A DNA stretch of 64,000 bases from Silene conica (GCA_029255685.2 CM055313.2:29508579-29572578); one strand, 5' to 3'. Numbered from the stretch's first letter, positions 11,693 to 22,264 are shown. A program made the numbers and translations. The notes: generated by a model from the sequence alone, not told the origin.

Positions 11693-12480
11693 ATGGCAAC
11701 CACCAAGTCCTCTATCCCAAACTCGGCCGAACCTACAAAACCACTGTTATCCGTATCCTTTCCGACTTGCACCAAACTCACCCCAACCAATTACCGTGCC
11801 TGGCACTATCAAATCAGTCGCCTCTTTCAAGGCTTCGGTCTCTTCTCTTATCTCGACGGCACTAACCCCGCCCCACCCCAAACCACCACGCCTACTGCCA
11901 CAACCGCCGAACCCACTCCCACCCCTATTCCTAACCCTGCGTACCAAACTTGGTTCCGCCAAGACCAATTAATCCTAGGTGCCCTCGCCGGGACCTTGGA
12001 TGACGCGGTTGCACCCGTGCTCCTTGATGCCGTCACATCTCATGAAGCCTGGACTACCTTAGCCAACACTTATGCCAACCCATCCCGAGGACACATCCTC
12101 CAACTTAAAGACCGTCTTCGCACCATAACCCATACCGGTAAAACCATATCCGAATATATGCTTGCTATCAAAACTTGTACCAACCAATTAGCCCAACTTG
12201 GCAAACCCATGGATGCCGAAGACATCACCTCTGAAATTATAAGTGGCCTAGATTATAACCTTTACAAACCCGTTATTGACGCAGTTCGCGCCCGCGATGT
12301 ACCCATTACCTTTGACCTCTTCCACGAAAAACTCATAAATCATGAGCTTACCCTTAAAAATCAACCACCCTCACCACAACCCACGGTCTTCACTCCGTCC
12401 GCCCATGCCGCCACCTCACGTCCACCTTATCACCACCACAATAATAACCGTAACACATACAACAACCAAACTCGCCAACC
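11693..12480 (+). pseudogene. gag: Copia gag (UBN2-type), 3' end lost
   Basis: The ATG at 11693 (CCATGGC context) opens a frame that matches Copia Gag: the early LTPTNYRAWHYQISRLFQGF block, then WFRQDQLILGALAGTL, AWTTLANTYANPSRGHILQL and ISEYMLAIKT, typical of the UBN2/Gag-polypeptide domain (about residues 20-230). The frame continues upstream to 11540 without a convincing start, and that part overlaps the LTR. After about residue 250, an Asn/His-rich linker runs into a different frame near 12480. The CCHC zinc knuckle that should follow is gone. Gag would form the particle that packages element RNA. Confidence 0.85.
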
Positions 12481-14328
12481 TCCCTCCCTCCGTCACCATC
12501 CCTCTCGGCAAATACCACCTCCACGACCCCTCCCTCTTCACCACCTACGTCCAGCCCCTCCTCCTCGCCACCACCTCATACCAACCCCACACCCGCGGCC
12601 TCTCCTGTCACCCCACCCCCACCGCCTCCTATCCATCAATTCCGCCTCTCCCACAATATAGTAAAGCCCAACCCTAAATATTATGACACTGCCAAGTATG
12701 CCAATACCGTATCCCTACCCACTACTCATACTACACCAACCACCACGAAACAATCCTTACTCAGCCCCGAATGGCGCCTTGCCATGGAAGAAGAGTACGC
12801 GGCCCTAACCCGAAACCAAACGTGGACACTAGTACCCTCGAACCTTGCCCCAAACATTGTTGGTTGCAAATGGGTGTATCGTATCAAGTACAATCCCGAT
12901 GGTAGTCTCAAACAACACAAATCTCGACTCGTGGCTAAAGGTTTTCATCAAAGACCGGGCATTGACTATTCCGAAACATTCAGTCCGGTCATAAAACCGA
13001 CAACAATTCGTCTCATTCTTACTATTGCTGTCACAAAAGAATGGCATATGCATCAAATAGATATTAATAACGCTTTTTTGTAGGGAAAATTAACGGAAAC
13101 CGTGTATATGGCTCAACCCGCGGGATTTGTTGACACCACTAACCCTACTTTTGTGTGCAGATTAAATAAGGCCATTTACGGCCTCAAACAAGCACCAAGA
13201 GCTTGGTATAACGCCCTCAAGTCCTATCTCACTACCAGTGGTTTTCGAAATTCCCTCTCCGACCCATCCCTATTCATTCTCCAAACCTCAATAACCACCT
13301 TATTTGTCTTAGTCTATGTTGATGACATTATCGTCACCGGTCCAAACAAAACCCATATCACAAATTTCATCACCCAAATTTCACAAAAATTTGCTCTCAA
13401 AGACCTTGGCCCACTATCCTATTTTCTTGGCATAGAAGTCACCCCTACAAAACATGGACTCCACCTAAATCAGTCCAAATATCTTTACGATCTCTTACAA
13501 AAATTTAATATGACAACCTCCAAACCTGTCACCACACCTATGTTACCTCATCCACCACTACTCAAAAATACCATAGACCCTATCGAAAATGAAACCGACT
13601 ATCGCTCCATCGTCGGAAGTCTTCAATATCTCTCCCTTACAAGACCCGACATCGCATTTTCGGTCAACAAACTTGCTCAATTTTTAACACATCCCACCTC
13701 TACTCACTGGGTTGCTCTAAAAAGGCTCCTCCGGTATCTCAATGGAACCCTACACCTAGGTATACATCTCAGTAATGACACACCACTCAACCTCCACGCC
13801 TTCTGTGATGCGGACTGGGGAGGTGACCCACAAGACTATCTCTCCACCACCGGTTTCATCATCTACCTAGGTCGGACCCCAATCTCGTGGTCCGCTAAAA
13901 AGCAAAAGGCCGTATCCTGTTCGTCCACGGAGGCCGAATTTCGCGCGGTAGCTAGTACGTCCGCCGAACTAATATGGCTACAGACCTTACTTCATGAACT
14001 TGGTATCTCAGTCTCCAATCCACCAACCATATACTGTGATAACCTTAGTACCACCCACTACTCGGCTAATCCGGTTTTTCATTCACGAATGAAACATGTT
14101 GCACTTGCCTTTCATTTCGTCAAAGAGCACATTCGCAAAGGCAACATCCGGGTCCAACATATAAACGGCTCCGACCAGCTAGCCGACAGCCTTACAAAAC
14201 CGCTACATAAAACACGGTTTCTACTTCTTTCATCGAAGATTGGCCTGCGATCTCGCCCGTCCATCCTGAGCGGGAATATTAAACCAACCAACCAAAGTCA
14301 ACCCTCCAAGATTCCATCCACTAAATAA
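12481..14328 (+). pseudogene. pol: Copia pol remnant: RT and RNase H, one stop
   Basis: From about 12481 a Pro/Ser/Thr-rich linker in a new frame leads into IVKPNPKYYD and the reverse transcriptase: WRLAMEEEYAAL, VGCKWVYRIKYNPDGS, RLVAKGFHQRPGIDYSETF and then DINNAFL. A TAG at 13081-13083 replaces the conserved Gln that follows. The frame reopens at once and reaches the catalytic YVDD (about 13316), the LGIEV and LTRPDIAF motifs, and RNase H with CDADWGGD, SSTEAEF and CDN. The last residues overlap the 3' LTR. Protease and integrase are absent. Only the stop and the large deletion mark it as dead; the rest is well preserved. Confidence 0.92.
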
Positions 14329-14565
14329 GGAAACAAATTATGCAATCCCATGCATTCATACGTGATCTTCTATGGCTCAACTACTACCTTACTTAGTCAA
14401 TTATTCTCTCCTTATTTTACTTATTTGTTACCTTAGTCATCTCCAACTATTAAGGAGAATATTCTCCATTAGTTAGCATATACTTTTATCTTCCAGTATA
14501 TAAACTCTTGTACACTTCGTTTGTATTTCTTCAATATCATAATATTAATTCTCATATTATTTACA
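14277..14565 (+). repeat. Copia 3' LTR
   Basis: Starts TATTAAACC after the purine-rich CTGAGCGGGAA and ends TTATTTACA, followed by the TSD GTTAT. It differs from the 5' LTR by only a few bases by eye (for example ACTTTTATC versus ACTTGTATC), so the insertion is fairly recent. Confidence 0.9.
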
Positions 14566-14689
14566 GTTATATGTGATGTTATTGGGCAACAGTTGATGTG
14601 AGGCGGCCGACGATTGTGAGCGGCATTGAAGATGAAGATCCATAGGGTTTATGTGAAATCAATATTCTATGGCTTGTAAAGATGGATTC

Positions 14690-14953
14690 TTGTGACATGG
14701 TTATAAAACGATGTAAGGTAAATACCAGTCAAATAAATTGACATCGCTTTAAGAAAATGGATATAATGCAAATGAATTAACATCGATTTTAAAATAACCG
14801 AGGTTAATAAATGATGTAAATAACTGAAATAAGATAAATAACATCGTTTTTGTTTTAAAATCGATGTTAACAACTCAATTATTATAGATTACATCGCTTA
14901 TATTAGGAAACGATGTTAGTAAGGCGATGTCAATAGCACTTTTTCTACTAGTG
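14690..14953. repeat. CACTA right subterminal repeats and terminus
   Basis: Repeated ACATCG/CGATGT motifs mirror those at the left end, and the stretch closes with the inverted terminus CTTTTTCTACTAGTG. Apparent reading frames here are by-products of the repeats. Confidence 0.8.
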
Positions 14954-14956
14954 ATT

Positions 14957-15526
14957 ATATTGTTAGGTGACGATTTTGAAGTGGTATTATTCTGTTTACT
15001 CGCTGGCATGCTTTTGGACTATATTGCTATCCAGGTAGGATACACCGACACTATACTTTATGAAGTGATATGAATGGATGTTACTCTATGATGTGTTATG
15101 AAAGGATATTGTCTTGTATTTGATGGATGCAAGCATGAATTATATAAGAATGATATTGGTTGGATTGATTGTGGATTATTGGCAATGGCATGAGTATTTC
15201 AGTATTTGATAGTATGATTAAATAATTATATTGTGGCATTCATGAGCATAGCATATGCATTGGTTATTGAGAAAGTTATGGTCAGATATTGTTCTAATAT
15301 AAAGCCCAGGGTGGTTCTGCAGACCAGGCCTGGTGTCTTATCAGCTATTGAGCTGGTGTTTGTTAACGACCGATTATAGTCTGCCGGGAGGTTCGGTATG
15401 GCTTGGTGCAAGGGTATGAGTTTGAGATTGAGATTGAGCTCGAGCGTATCATGGCATTTGCATATCATAATTGTTGCATTATAATTATTGTGTTACCCTA
15501 CTCAACCGCGAGGTTGACAGTGTATT
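14957..15526 (+). repeat. Y LTR 1, second segment
   Basis: Collinear with 46590-47159 of Y LTR 2. It resumes exactly after the CACTA TSD and stops at GTATT (15522-15526), where element X inserted. Confidence 0.88.
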
Positions 15527-15969
15527 TGATGCGTGTCTATTTTATGATGTTTTACATCTATTTTCACACGCATTTTAGAGCTCATTTACGATGTTTTAGC
15601 ATTTATTTCCCAACAATCGTCTACTTTCGTATTTTTATGCTCTTTTGTAGATTTATGCGGAAAAGGGACGATTTTATACCAAATTTATGCCCTCGGGATT
15701 TTTCATGACTAAGGACAAGAAGGAACGAAGCCTAGCGCATATTTCAAGGCCTGTAGATAGCTTTAACAAGCAAAGAATCGATCCACGATGTTGCATCCTG
15801 TTTCAAATGGCTATATCTCGAGTTCTAGAGCTGATAATGGAGTGATTCTAGTTGTAGGTGAAAGATTATCCTCTTAGCTTTCCAACGCCGCAAGAATCGC
15901 TTGATTACAATAAGTAACGAAGAAATGGCAGCTGTTTTAAGATCGACGCGCGCTGCAGTCCTGACATCA

Positions 15970-16002
15970 GGTCGACCGACCTACTAATTGGGTCGACCAA
16001 CC
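15970..16002. repeat. 12-mer pair, 9-bp spacer (X 5' LTR)
   Basis: GGTCGACCGACC, TACTAATTG, GGTCGACCAACC. The 3' LTR copy (40643) keeps the intact second 12-mer. Confidence 0.9.
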
Positions 16003-16058
16003 TCAGCGCAGACCCAGAAGTTTCCGCAAAGCCCATTCAAGTTATTAGGTCATTAAGA

Positions 16059-16091
16059 GGTCGACCGACCCAAAAAGTAGGTCGACCGACC
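16059..16091. repeat. 12-mer pair, 9-bp spacer (X 5' LTR)
   Basis: GGTCGACCGACC, CAAAAAGTA, GGTCGACCGACC; repeated in the 3' LTR at 40732. Confidence 0.9.
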
Positions 16092-16972
16092 AGGCGACTA
16101 TGTTTCCGCGATTTTTATTACGGGCTTTGCTCCTAATCTTGTAATTAGAACTTATTTAAGGAGACCTAAACTCGAAAATTAGGTCAAGCAGCCAGATTAG
16201 AGAAAACTCCATAGTTTAGAGAGAATATTTTCCAAGTTTCAATCTTTGTTCTTGAATTCCAATTAAGTTTGTAAGTTTGATACAATTAATCTTTCCCTTT
16301 CAATTAATTTTATTGTTCATCCTATTATTGTTTCCCAATACATGTTTTCCCTTTTATTGTCATCTTTAATTATGTTAATTCCTTTGATGTTCTTGATTCT
16401 TGTTGTTGTTAGTTTCATAGTTAAAATCATGCATAGCTAATTCTTGTGATTAGGAATTAGGGGAACCATGGCAAAGACTTGATTTTGATAGTTTTATGAT
16501 TAAATTACCAATCCCCCATTGTTGTTGGTGAACTAATCCTTGAGATTGAAAGATTACTAGGATTAGTTTAACAACAACTTTGGGATTGCCCTATGAACGA
16601 AAGTTTAGTGCTTTTCTAGGAACCCTAAGACCGTAAGGATTGGGTAGAATATTGACCTAAAGGTTTATTCTTTGTTCCTTGGGATTGTGTTATTTGGTTA
16701 TGTTACCCTTCATTGACTTGTTTTAACCATGGGGAACTGAAGTTCCTAATCTCGTTTTACTTTATTTTATTTCTCTTGTTTATTTTGCTCTTTTAGCTGT
16801 TAGTTCAAATCTTAAATCAACCCCCTTTTTGGTTACTCGCAATAGACTTTAAATTCGCAAACATAATTAACTTTGTCTCCTTGTGGTTCGACCCTTGACT
16901 TATCCTATCTAGTTTAAGCTGAGGTTTTATAAATCTTATCTTTGGCACCCCTCAACGACGCGTGTCAAATTT

Positions 16973-16990
16973 TGGCGCCGTTGCCGGGGA
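16973..16990 (+). other. X primer-binding site
   Basis: TGGCGCCGTTGCCGGGGA follows the LTR by five bases. This is the PBS used by Athila/Tat-lineage Ty3/Gypsy elements, complementary to a tRNA 3' end (usually assigned to tRNA-Asp). Confidence 0.85.
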
Positions 16991-17117
16991 GACGGTATAA
17001 TTTTGTTTGTTAGTTTTTAGTTTATTTTCCTTGTCTTAAGGAACTTCGGTTCCTTAAGACCGTTACTTACCTTTTCTTCTAGTTTTGTTTTAGAAGACAG
17101 GTTTTTGAGAGGAAGAC

Positions 17118-17332
17118 TTGAGTACTCTCAGTGCTATTGCAATCATGTCTACTATTTCTGATAATCTTCAGCCAGCAGCACACCACCTTCCCCATGGATT
17201 TACTCTCTCTTATGAAATTCAACTTTCCCGTATCGAATTTGTGGAGCAAAAACAGTTTGCAGGTCTACCGGATGAAGATCCTCTAAAGCATTTGGAGCTA
17301 TTTACAGATTATTGTTGTTCCATACCCATACC
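17118..17332 (+). pseudogene. gag: Athila-like gag, 5' part (split by solo LTR)
   Basis: A frame opens with ATG at 17118 (a second Met follows at 17145). It reads toward FAGLPDEDPLKHLELFTDYC, which matches the Athila Gag motif 'GL-EDP--HL--F'. It is cut at 17332 by the solo LTR. The rest of the gag resumes in the same sense at 20343, after the second copy of the target site. Confidence 0.82.
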
Positions 17333-18359
17333 TGTAACATCCCAATATTTCGGGATTCGGAAGTTTAAAGATTTTAAGTTCAAGTTCGAGAAATAATTTA
17401 TATTTCGTAATTCTTGGTATTTCATTTAAATAACCGATTAATTTATGTGGGAATATTTAAAAGGATTTAAATAAGATTTTAATTAATTGCGTAATTTACG
17501 TCTTAGCAATTTAATTTCATAGTCCGGAAATATTTATATCGTCTTAAGTTTATAGTTACCTTAAGTCGGTGTTTTTAGCTTAAACTGTCTTAAAACTTGT
17601 CATATGGGCCTAACTTGTTAATGGACCCATTTTCCTTCTTTTTCCTCACAAAACCCTAACCCCACCATCTTCTACCTCCCTCCTTCATTTCATTTTTCAG
17701 ATTTGTAACAAACACCATTTTAGTTTTCTCCTCCAAACCTTAAAACTCTCATAAAATCCTCATTTCTTATCCGATTGAGACGATTTTCGCGGCCACGGAT
17801 TCCTCTTCTCGCCTTCCATCTTTCTAGGTAAGTTTTTACCCAAAATAATTTCGTCTTATAATCTGGCCGTGACTCTAAGGTCACGTTTTTCGAGATTTAA
17901 TGGGTTTGTTGTGTTTCTAGTGCGGACTTGGACAAAAGGAGCAGCTTGGAGTCGGATTCATGTTGGTTTAAGAAGCTAAAAGGTGACGATAATGAGATAA
18001 CTCGGCCTTTATGTGTATATTAGCATGTTTGTTGTGTTATCTTGTTTAGCTTCTGATTTTATTGATGTTCATTGTTCAAAGGATATAGTAACATGTTTAG
18101 GATGTTTAATATGTGAAGAATTCATGTTCTAAGATGTTGTTATGTGTTCTTAAGTTCATTTTCAGTTTTTCACAAATTGCGACGGATACTTGTTAAATTC
18201 GTTTGAGGATTGTTATGGGACTTGTTTGCTGCTAGATAGGATGTAATTGATGATTAGTAATGTTGAGTAAACATCATGTGTAGCAATTTTGAAGTTTGTA
18301 GGTCGATTTATGAAGTTTTCAACATGTTGCGATTTTGCGAAATTCTGATCAGGCTCTCT

Positions 18360-18780
18360 GAGCCGGTCGACCGACCGGCCGCCGGTCGACCGGCTGGGAG
18401 AGCATTTGTGTGTTTTCGTAATTTTTGGAATGTTGGCCTTGGACTGCCAGCCGGCCGACCGGCTGCCTGCCGACCGGCTGGTAGTCATTTGTATGGTGTT
18501 TGCTTTGCGAGAACTTAGGAAGAAAGGGAGCCCAGCCAGGAGACCGGCCGCCTGCCAGCCGGCTGGGAGTGCATATGGGTTGTTTACGAAATAGAGAAGG
18601 CTAGGGAAATGGAGTCCCAGCCGGCCGACCGGCTGCCTGCCGACCGGCTGGGAGTCCTTGGTGATGTTTCATTGTTTTTGAAAAGGGCTTAGGCTGAGGG
18701 GATTGCCAGCCGGCCGACCGGCTGCCTGCCGACCGGCTGCCTGCCGATCGGCTGCCTGCCGACCGGCTGGGAATCCCTGA
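18360..18780 (+). repeat. GC-rich 15-bp-period dyad arrays in solo LTR
   Basis: Five clusters are built on CCGACCGGCTGCCTG repeats, including four consecutive 15-bp units at 18711-18770. The first cluster (18362-18395) carries GGTCGACC twice. Translation gives apparent PADRL repeats, but the frame is a by-product of a period divisible by three. These short GC islands stand out in AT-rich surroundings. Confidence 0.8.
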
Positions 18781-19074
18781 AGGCTATTTTATGGTTTTCG
18801 ATCGTAACTTTTAAACGGTTGATCGGTTTTAATTGAAATTCGTTTTGTATACCCGTGACATGTATTTGAGGTCCCCGGTGTGCGGGCAACACTATATTGG
18901 GTTCGGGAATTGAGTAAGGATAGAGACCCCCCGGTCGGGTAACCGAAAGGGAAACCGGCTCTCCCTCGTCTTAGTTCCCGGGATCAATTAAGTGTTGATT
19001 AGAGGTTTAAGAAGTTAGAACTATATGTTAGTTTCTACCTTTGGATGTTAGTGGTTACATTGGTTGTCGCGTGG

Positions 19075-19660
19075 TGGGATATGTGTTAAGCTCACCTCTG
19101 GACCTACTACGTGTTTTATATGTCGCGTGACGGGATATGTGTTAAGTTCACCTCTGGACCCGTTACGTGTTCTGCTTGTGGCGTGTCAGGATATGTGTTA
19201 AGCTCACCTCTGGACCTGACACGTGATTGGTTGTCGTACACGGGATATGTGTTAAGCTCACCTCTGGACCCGTTGTGCGATAGCTGTGTATTGGGATATG
19301 TGTTAAGCTCACCTCTGGACCCAATACTTGTTTGTAGCATTGGGATATGTGTTAAGCTCACCTCTGGACCCTTTGCTTATGGATGTATGTTGGGATATGT
19401 GTTAAGCTCACCTCTGGACCCGATATTTGTTTGTAGTGGGATATGTGTTAAGCTCACCTCTGGACCCATTACTGATTTCGATTAGGGATATGTGTTAAGC
19501 TCACCTCTGGACCCTTCTCTCGAATTGTATGTATATGGATATGTGTTAAGTTCACCTCTGGACCCTTTACTTGATTTGCATGTTGGGATATGTGTTAAGT
19601 TCACCTCTGGACCCGACATTTTTTGGTAGTGGGATATGTGTTAAGTTCACCTCTGGACCC
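19075..19660 (+). repeat. Minisatellite in solo LTR
   Basis: Around twelve units of roughly 45-55 bases each contain GGATATGTGTTAAGCTCACC followed by TCTGGACC, separated by short variable spacers. The spacer often repeats the few bases before the core in inverted form. Related units occur in the Gypsy LTRs. Confidence 0.88.
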
Positions 19661-20940
19661 ATTGCCAGTGCTTATGTTATATCTGCTTGCCTAGGTTGGT
19701 ACAGTGTCAGATATGCAAGATGAAGTTGATGTTTATATTGTTTGAGATATAGTTTGTTCATCCAAGGCATTGGATGACTCTATGATCAGTTTCATAAATA
19801 GTTGGATTGAAAGACCCCCCGACTGGGTAACCAGTAGGGAAACCGGCTCTCCTTCCTAACGGTTTATAAAGTTGGTTGAGAGCCGTGCACTAGAGTTTGC
19901 ATGATAATATGAGATCAGTTGATGAGATGTTTATGCTTCACATGTTAATATATGTTGGAGTATTCTGTATGGTTTTATGTGTTACGTGTTGTCACAAAAG
20001 GTGGCTAGGAGAACTCTAGTCACTCCCCACTGATTGTGACGTACATGTTTACATGTATGTAGGTACATGACAGGTGGTTGGCAGAGGGTTGCATGGAGCT
20101 AGCGAGCGATGATCCTATTCATCGATTGACTTACACGTTTACGTTAGCTAGACTTAGTTTACATTTCAGTTGAGTGCCTGTAGGGATGTACCATCCCAGG
20201 CTGTTTGTATATGTATTTTACATTCAGTTACAGTTTTTAATTCACCTCGCATGTTAGTTATGTTAAAAAGTTTTAATTCCGCTGCATTTTTAGTACTTTT
20301 GTATGTTTATATTTCCGCTTTCGCGAGGGGTTTTACAATACCGGCTGGAGTAGCGCAATATGAGGTTAATGAGACGTTGTTTCTCTTCTCCTTGAAAGAT
20401 TCTGCGCGTAATTGGATTCGCTACCCTGATAGGGTAGCGGCTAGAGTTACAGATTGGACATCTCTGGCATTAGCTTTTTGCAAACAGTACATTTCGCCAG
20501 CGAAAACCGATGCTATGAGAGTTCAAATTTTTATGTTCCAGCAAGGACCTGATGAGGAATTTTATGAAGCATGGGCCCGTTTTAAGAAGTTGGTTCGATC
20601 CGTTCCTCACCACGGCTTTGAGGAGTGGTACCTTTGCAACCAATTCTATGACTCTTTGTGTGATAACTACAGAGCCATCCTTACAAACGGTGGATTTCAT
20701 AATGTAGCTTATGACAAGGGCTGGGATTTTATTGAGGAGTTTGCGGTTCATAGAACTGAAAATGGAAATTCACGGGGGAATTCACTAAAAACAAGTGTTG
20801 AAATAAGTCATGTTGCCGCACTTGAAACATCCAATAACACCCGTTCCGAAGAACTTGAGAAAGCTTATGAGGGACCAACCCCAAAGGATGATTCTGCCGC
20901 AGTTCAGGACAAAGAAATTGATCCCGTGCACAGGTCGGAA

Positions 20941-20973
20941 GGTCGACCGACCACAATATCAGGTCGACCGACC
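20941..20973 (+). repeat. 12-mer pair inside gag
   Basis: GGTCGACCGACC, ACAATATCA, GGTCGACCGACC, in frame, each 12-mer encoding GRPT. Confidence 0.9.
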
Positions 20974-21033
20974 TCGACACCTGACGTGAGATCGGTTTCT
21001 GCAAAACAGAAAAAATTCGATGATACAGCGTCT

Positions 21034-21066
21034 GGTCGACCGACCCCTATACCATGTCGACCGACC
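21034..21066 (+). repeat. Second 12-mer pair inside gag
   Basis: GGTCGACCGACC, CCTATACCA, TGTCGACCGACC, in the same frame as the first pair (GRPT then CRPT). Confidence 0.9.
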
Positions 21067-21518
21067 AGTGTTCCTGATCAGATTGTGGATTCGCCTCCTG
21101 AGCTACCTGACTCTTCTCTCGTCAATGACTCAACGGAGATTCTGAAGTTAAAAGAGCCAAGGCTTGCCGATTCCGTGACAAGCATTGTGGTCCCGTATCC
21201 GTATCATTTGGAGAAATTAATGTTGGAGCATCAGTTCAAAAAAATCTTGGAGAAGTATGAGGGCGTTGATATTTGTAACCCGGATATTTCTGTCGAGTGT
21301 GATCCCATCACACCCATTACTGAAAAGTCGCTCATTCTTAAGGATGAGAATGATCGGTTACTTGATTCCTTCTCCCTCCCCGTTGATGATACTGACTTGG
21401 ATCTAGAAACAACCAATGAGTTAGACCTTCACCCCTTGACTGACCAACCTATTTTTGTACGTGTTAGTAATGAACATGTTCCTAACACGTTCGACCCTCG
21501 GTTGATGAACCTTGTTTT

Positions 21519-22013
21519 TTGCAGGATTCTACTATTGACATTTCTGATGTTTTTAATAATATTAGTGAATGTTATGTAAAAGGATCCTTTACAAAGGATC
21601 CTTCGGAGGCTTTGATGTGTTTTGAGGCATGTGCAGGTGAATCTCTTGCTCGGGAGGCTGATTTGGATGCTCCAGAAATTGCAACTCTAGTGATAGGGTC
21701 TATAGGCGATAGGAAGAGAGATGTTCTCGATCGAGTAGTACCACTTACTCGATCAAATGATGTAGAGAACGAGGTCACTCAAGCAAGTGATCATTTGGCT
21801 AAAGAAAAGAGCCCTAAGAAGAAGAAACCGAGGAAAGTGTCGGCCCACGACTTGGGAGTCGACAGCCCCGGGAGATGGATGGCTGGAGCTATGGATGATG
21901 ACCCACCCATCTACATGGTGGAGAGAAACTCATCTACCAAAATCACCATAGCTGAAGGAGTAGCCCGCAGTCAGAGCCCTTGGTCAAAGAAACGCCGAAT
22001 CCTTCGCGGATGA
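21519..22013 (+). CDS. X second ORF, unknown, with basic NLS-like tract
   Basis: 164 codons from an ATG that overlaps the end of gag in another frame. The protein is acidic at first, then carries a strongly basic cluster SPKKKKPRKVS (about residues 99-109) resembling a nuclear localisation signal, and ends in KKRRILRG. I see no protease, RT, RNase H or integrase motif. It could be the C-terminal part of Gag after a frameshift or a separate accessory ORF. It lies where pol would start in a complete Athila. Confidence 0.5.
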   Translation: MQDSTIDISDVFNNISECYVKGSFTKDPSEALMCFEACAGESLAREADLDAPEIATLVIGSIGDRKRDVLDRVVPLTRSNDVENEVTQASDHLAKEKSPKKKKPRKVSAHDLGVDSPGRWMAGAMDDDPPIYMVERNSSTKITIAEGVARSQSPWSKKRRILRG

Positions 22014-22264
22014 CTTCTTCTTTTTGCTCCTTTTTGTTTTTCTCAAGACATTTTTTTTTGTTTTGTCAAGACTTTCTAGTTTGCTTTCTTTAAGTTTTTA
22101 GGACAACTTTTCCGTTTTGTTAGCATAGTTACGACTTTTTAGACTTGGTTCTGGGATCTTGCGCATTTGTTGGGCGCATATATGATGTTTTTTCAGGTTT
22201 AAAGAATAATGACTTGGTTAATACAAGTTATTTCCGATGAAAAGAAGGGTGCAGTCTGCAGGAA

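Larger units (their letters stand above)
11334..14565 (+). mobile_element. Ty1/Copia retrotransposon, internally deleted
   Basis: LTRs of 288 and 289 bp flank a shortened interior. A 5-bp TSD GTTAT sits at 11329-11333 and 14566-14570. The PBS follows the 5' LTR and a GAGCGGGAA tract precedes the 3' LTR. Gag and RT/RNase H are present in Copia order, but the zinc knuckle, protease and integrase are missing, leaving 3.2 kb instead of about 5 kb. It lies inside the CACTA element, so it inserted later. It cannot move by itself. Confidence 0.93.
6864..14953. mobile_element. Non-autonomous CACTA transposon carrying gene fragments and a nested Copia
   Basis: Perfect terminal inverted repeats CACTAGTAGAAAAAGT occur at 6864 and, inverted, at the right end 14953. 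A 3-bp TSD ATT flanks it (6861-6863 and 14954-14956). Two other Y LTR copies show the uninterrupted site (46587 and 51944), which proves insertion. ACATCG/CGATGT subterminal repeats crowd both ends. No TNPD-type transposase or TNPA-like protein is visible, so it would need a helper. The cargo includes a PHD/GNAT gene fragment (minus strand), a GEM-like GRAM gene copy (plus strand), an internal direct repeat and a 3.2-kb Copia element. Confidence 0.92.
15527..16967 (+). repeat. X 5' LTR
   Basis: Starts TGATGCGTG and ends CAACGACGCGTGTCA. It contains two pairs of GGTCGACCGACC motifs (15970 and 16059). It is nearly identical to the split 3' LTR, with a handful of differences by eye such as around 15835-15850. 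Confidence 0.9.
17333..20337 (+). repeat. Solo Gypsy LTR inside X gag
   Basis: Starts TGTAACATCCC and ends GAGGGGTTTTACA, the same termini (reverse complemented) as the LTRs at 24126-27031 and 37396-40306, but diverged. The TSD ATACC (17328-17332 and 20338-20342) flanks it. With no internal region attached, it arose by LTR-LTR recombination. It includes a GC-rich dyad array (18360-18775) and a minisatellite (19075-19660). Two CCCCC-containing blocks with GGTAACC and CCGGCTCTCC (about 18925 and 19812) also recur in the other LTRs. Confidence 0.9.
20338..21579 (+). pseudogene. gag: Athila-like gag, 3' part
   Basis: Resumes the interrupted Gag: SLKDSARNWIRYP, WTSLALAFCKQYISPAKTDA, FMFQQGPDEEFYEAWARFK and VPHHGFEEWYLCNQFYDSL match the Athila Gag core (retrotransposon gag domain). 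The frame then enters an acidic, low-complexity region. Two GGTCGNNCGACC pairs at 20941 and 21034 lie in frame and encode GRPT repeats. The open frame extends upstream into the solo LTR to 20170, but that part is not gag. It ends at 21577 with a hydrophobic tail that looks out of frame. The next ORF overlaps it after a TTTTTTGCAG acceptor-like site, so either a frameshift or splicing occurs there. Confidence 0.85.

Noticed and set aside
11747-12036. Minus-strand frames opposite Copia gag
   Set aside because: Shadow of the gag reading frame, Gly-rich because the sense strand is Pro/Thr-rich.
19111-19485. 124-codon repetitive frame with VLSSPLDP units
   Set aside because: Translation of the LTR minisatellite; spacer lengths vary and the frame breaks outside the array.
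19075-19660. CRISPR-like spaced repeats
   Set aside because: Plant LTR minisatellite; spacers are short, uneven and related, units diverge, and no cas genes exist.
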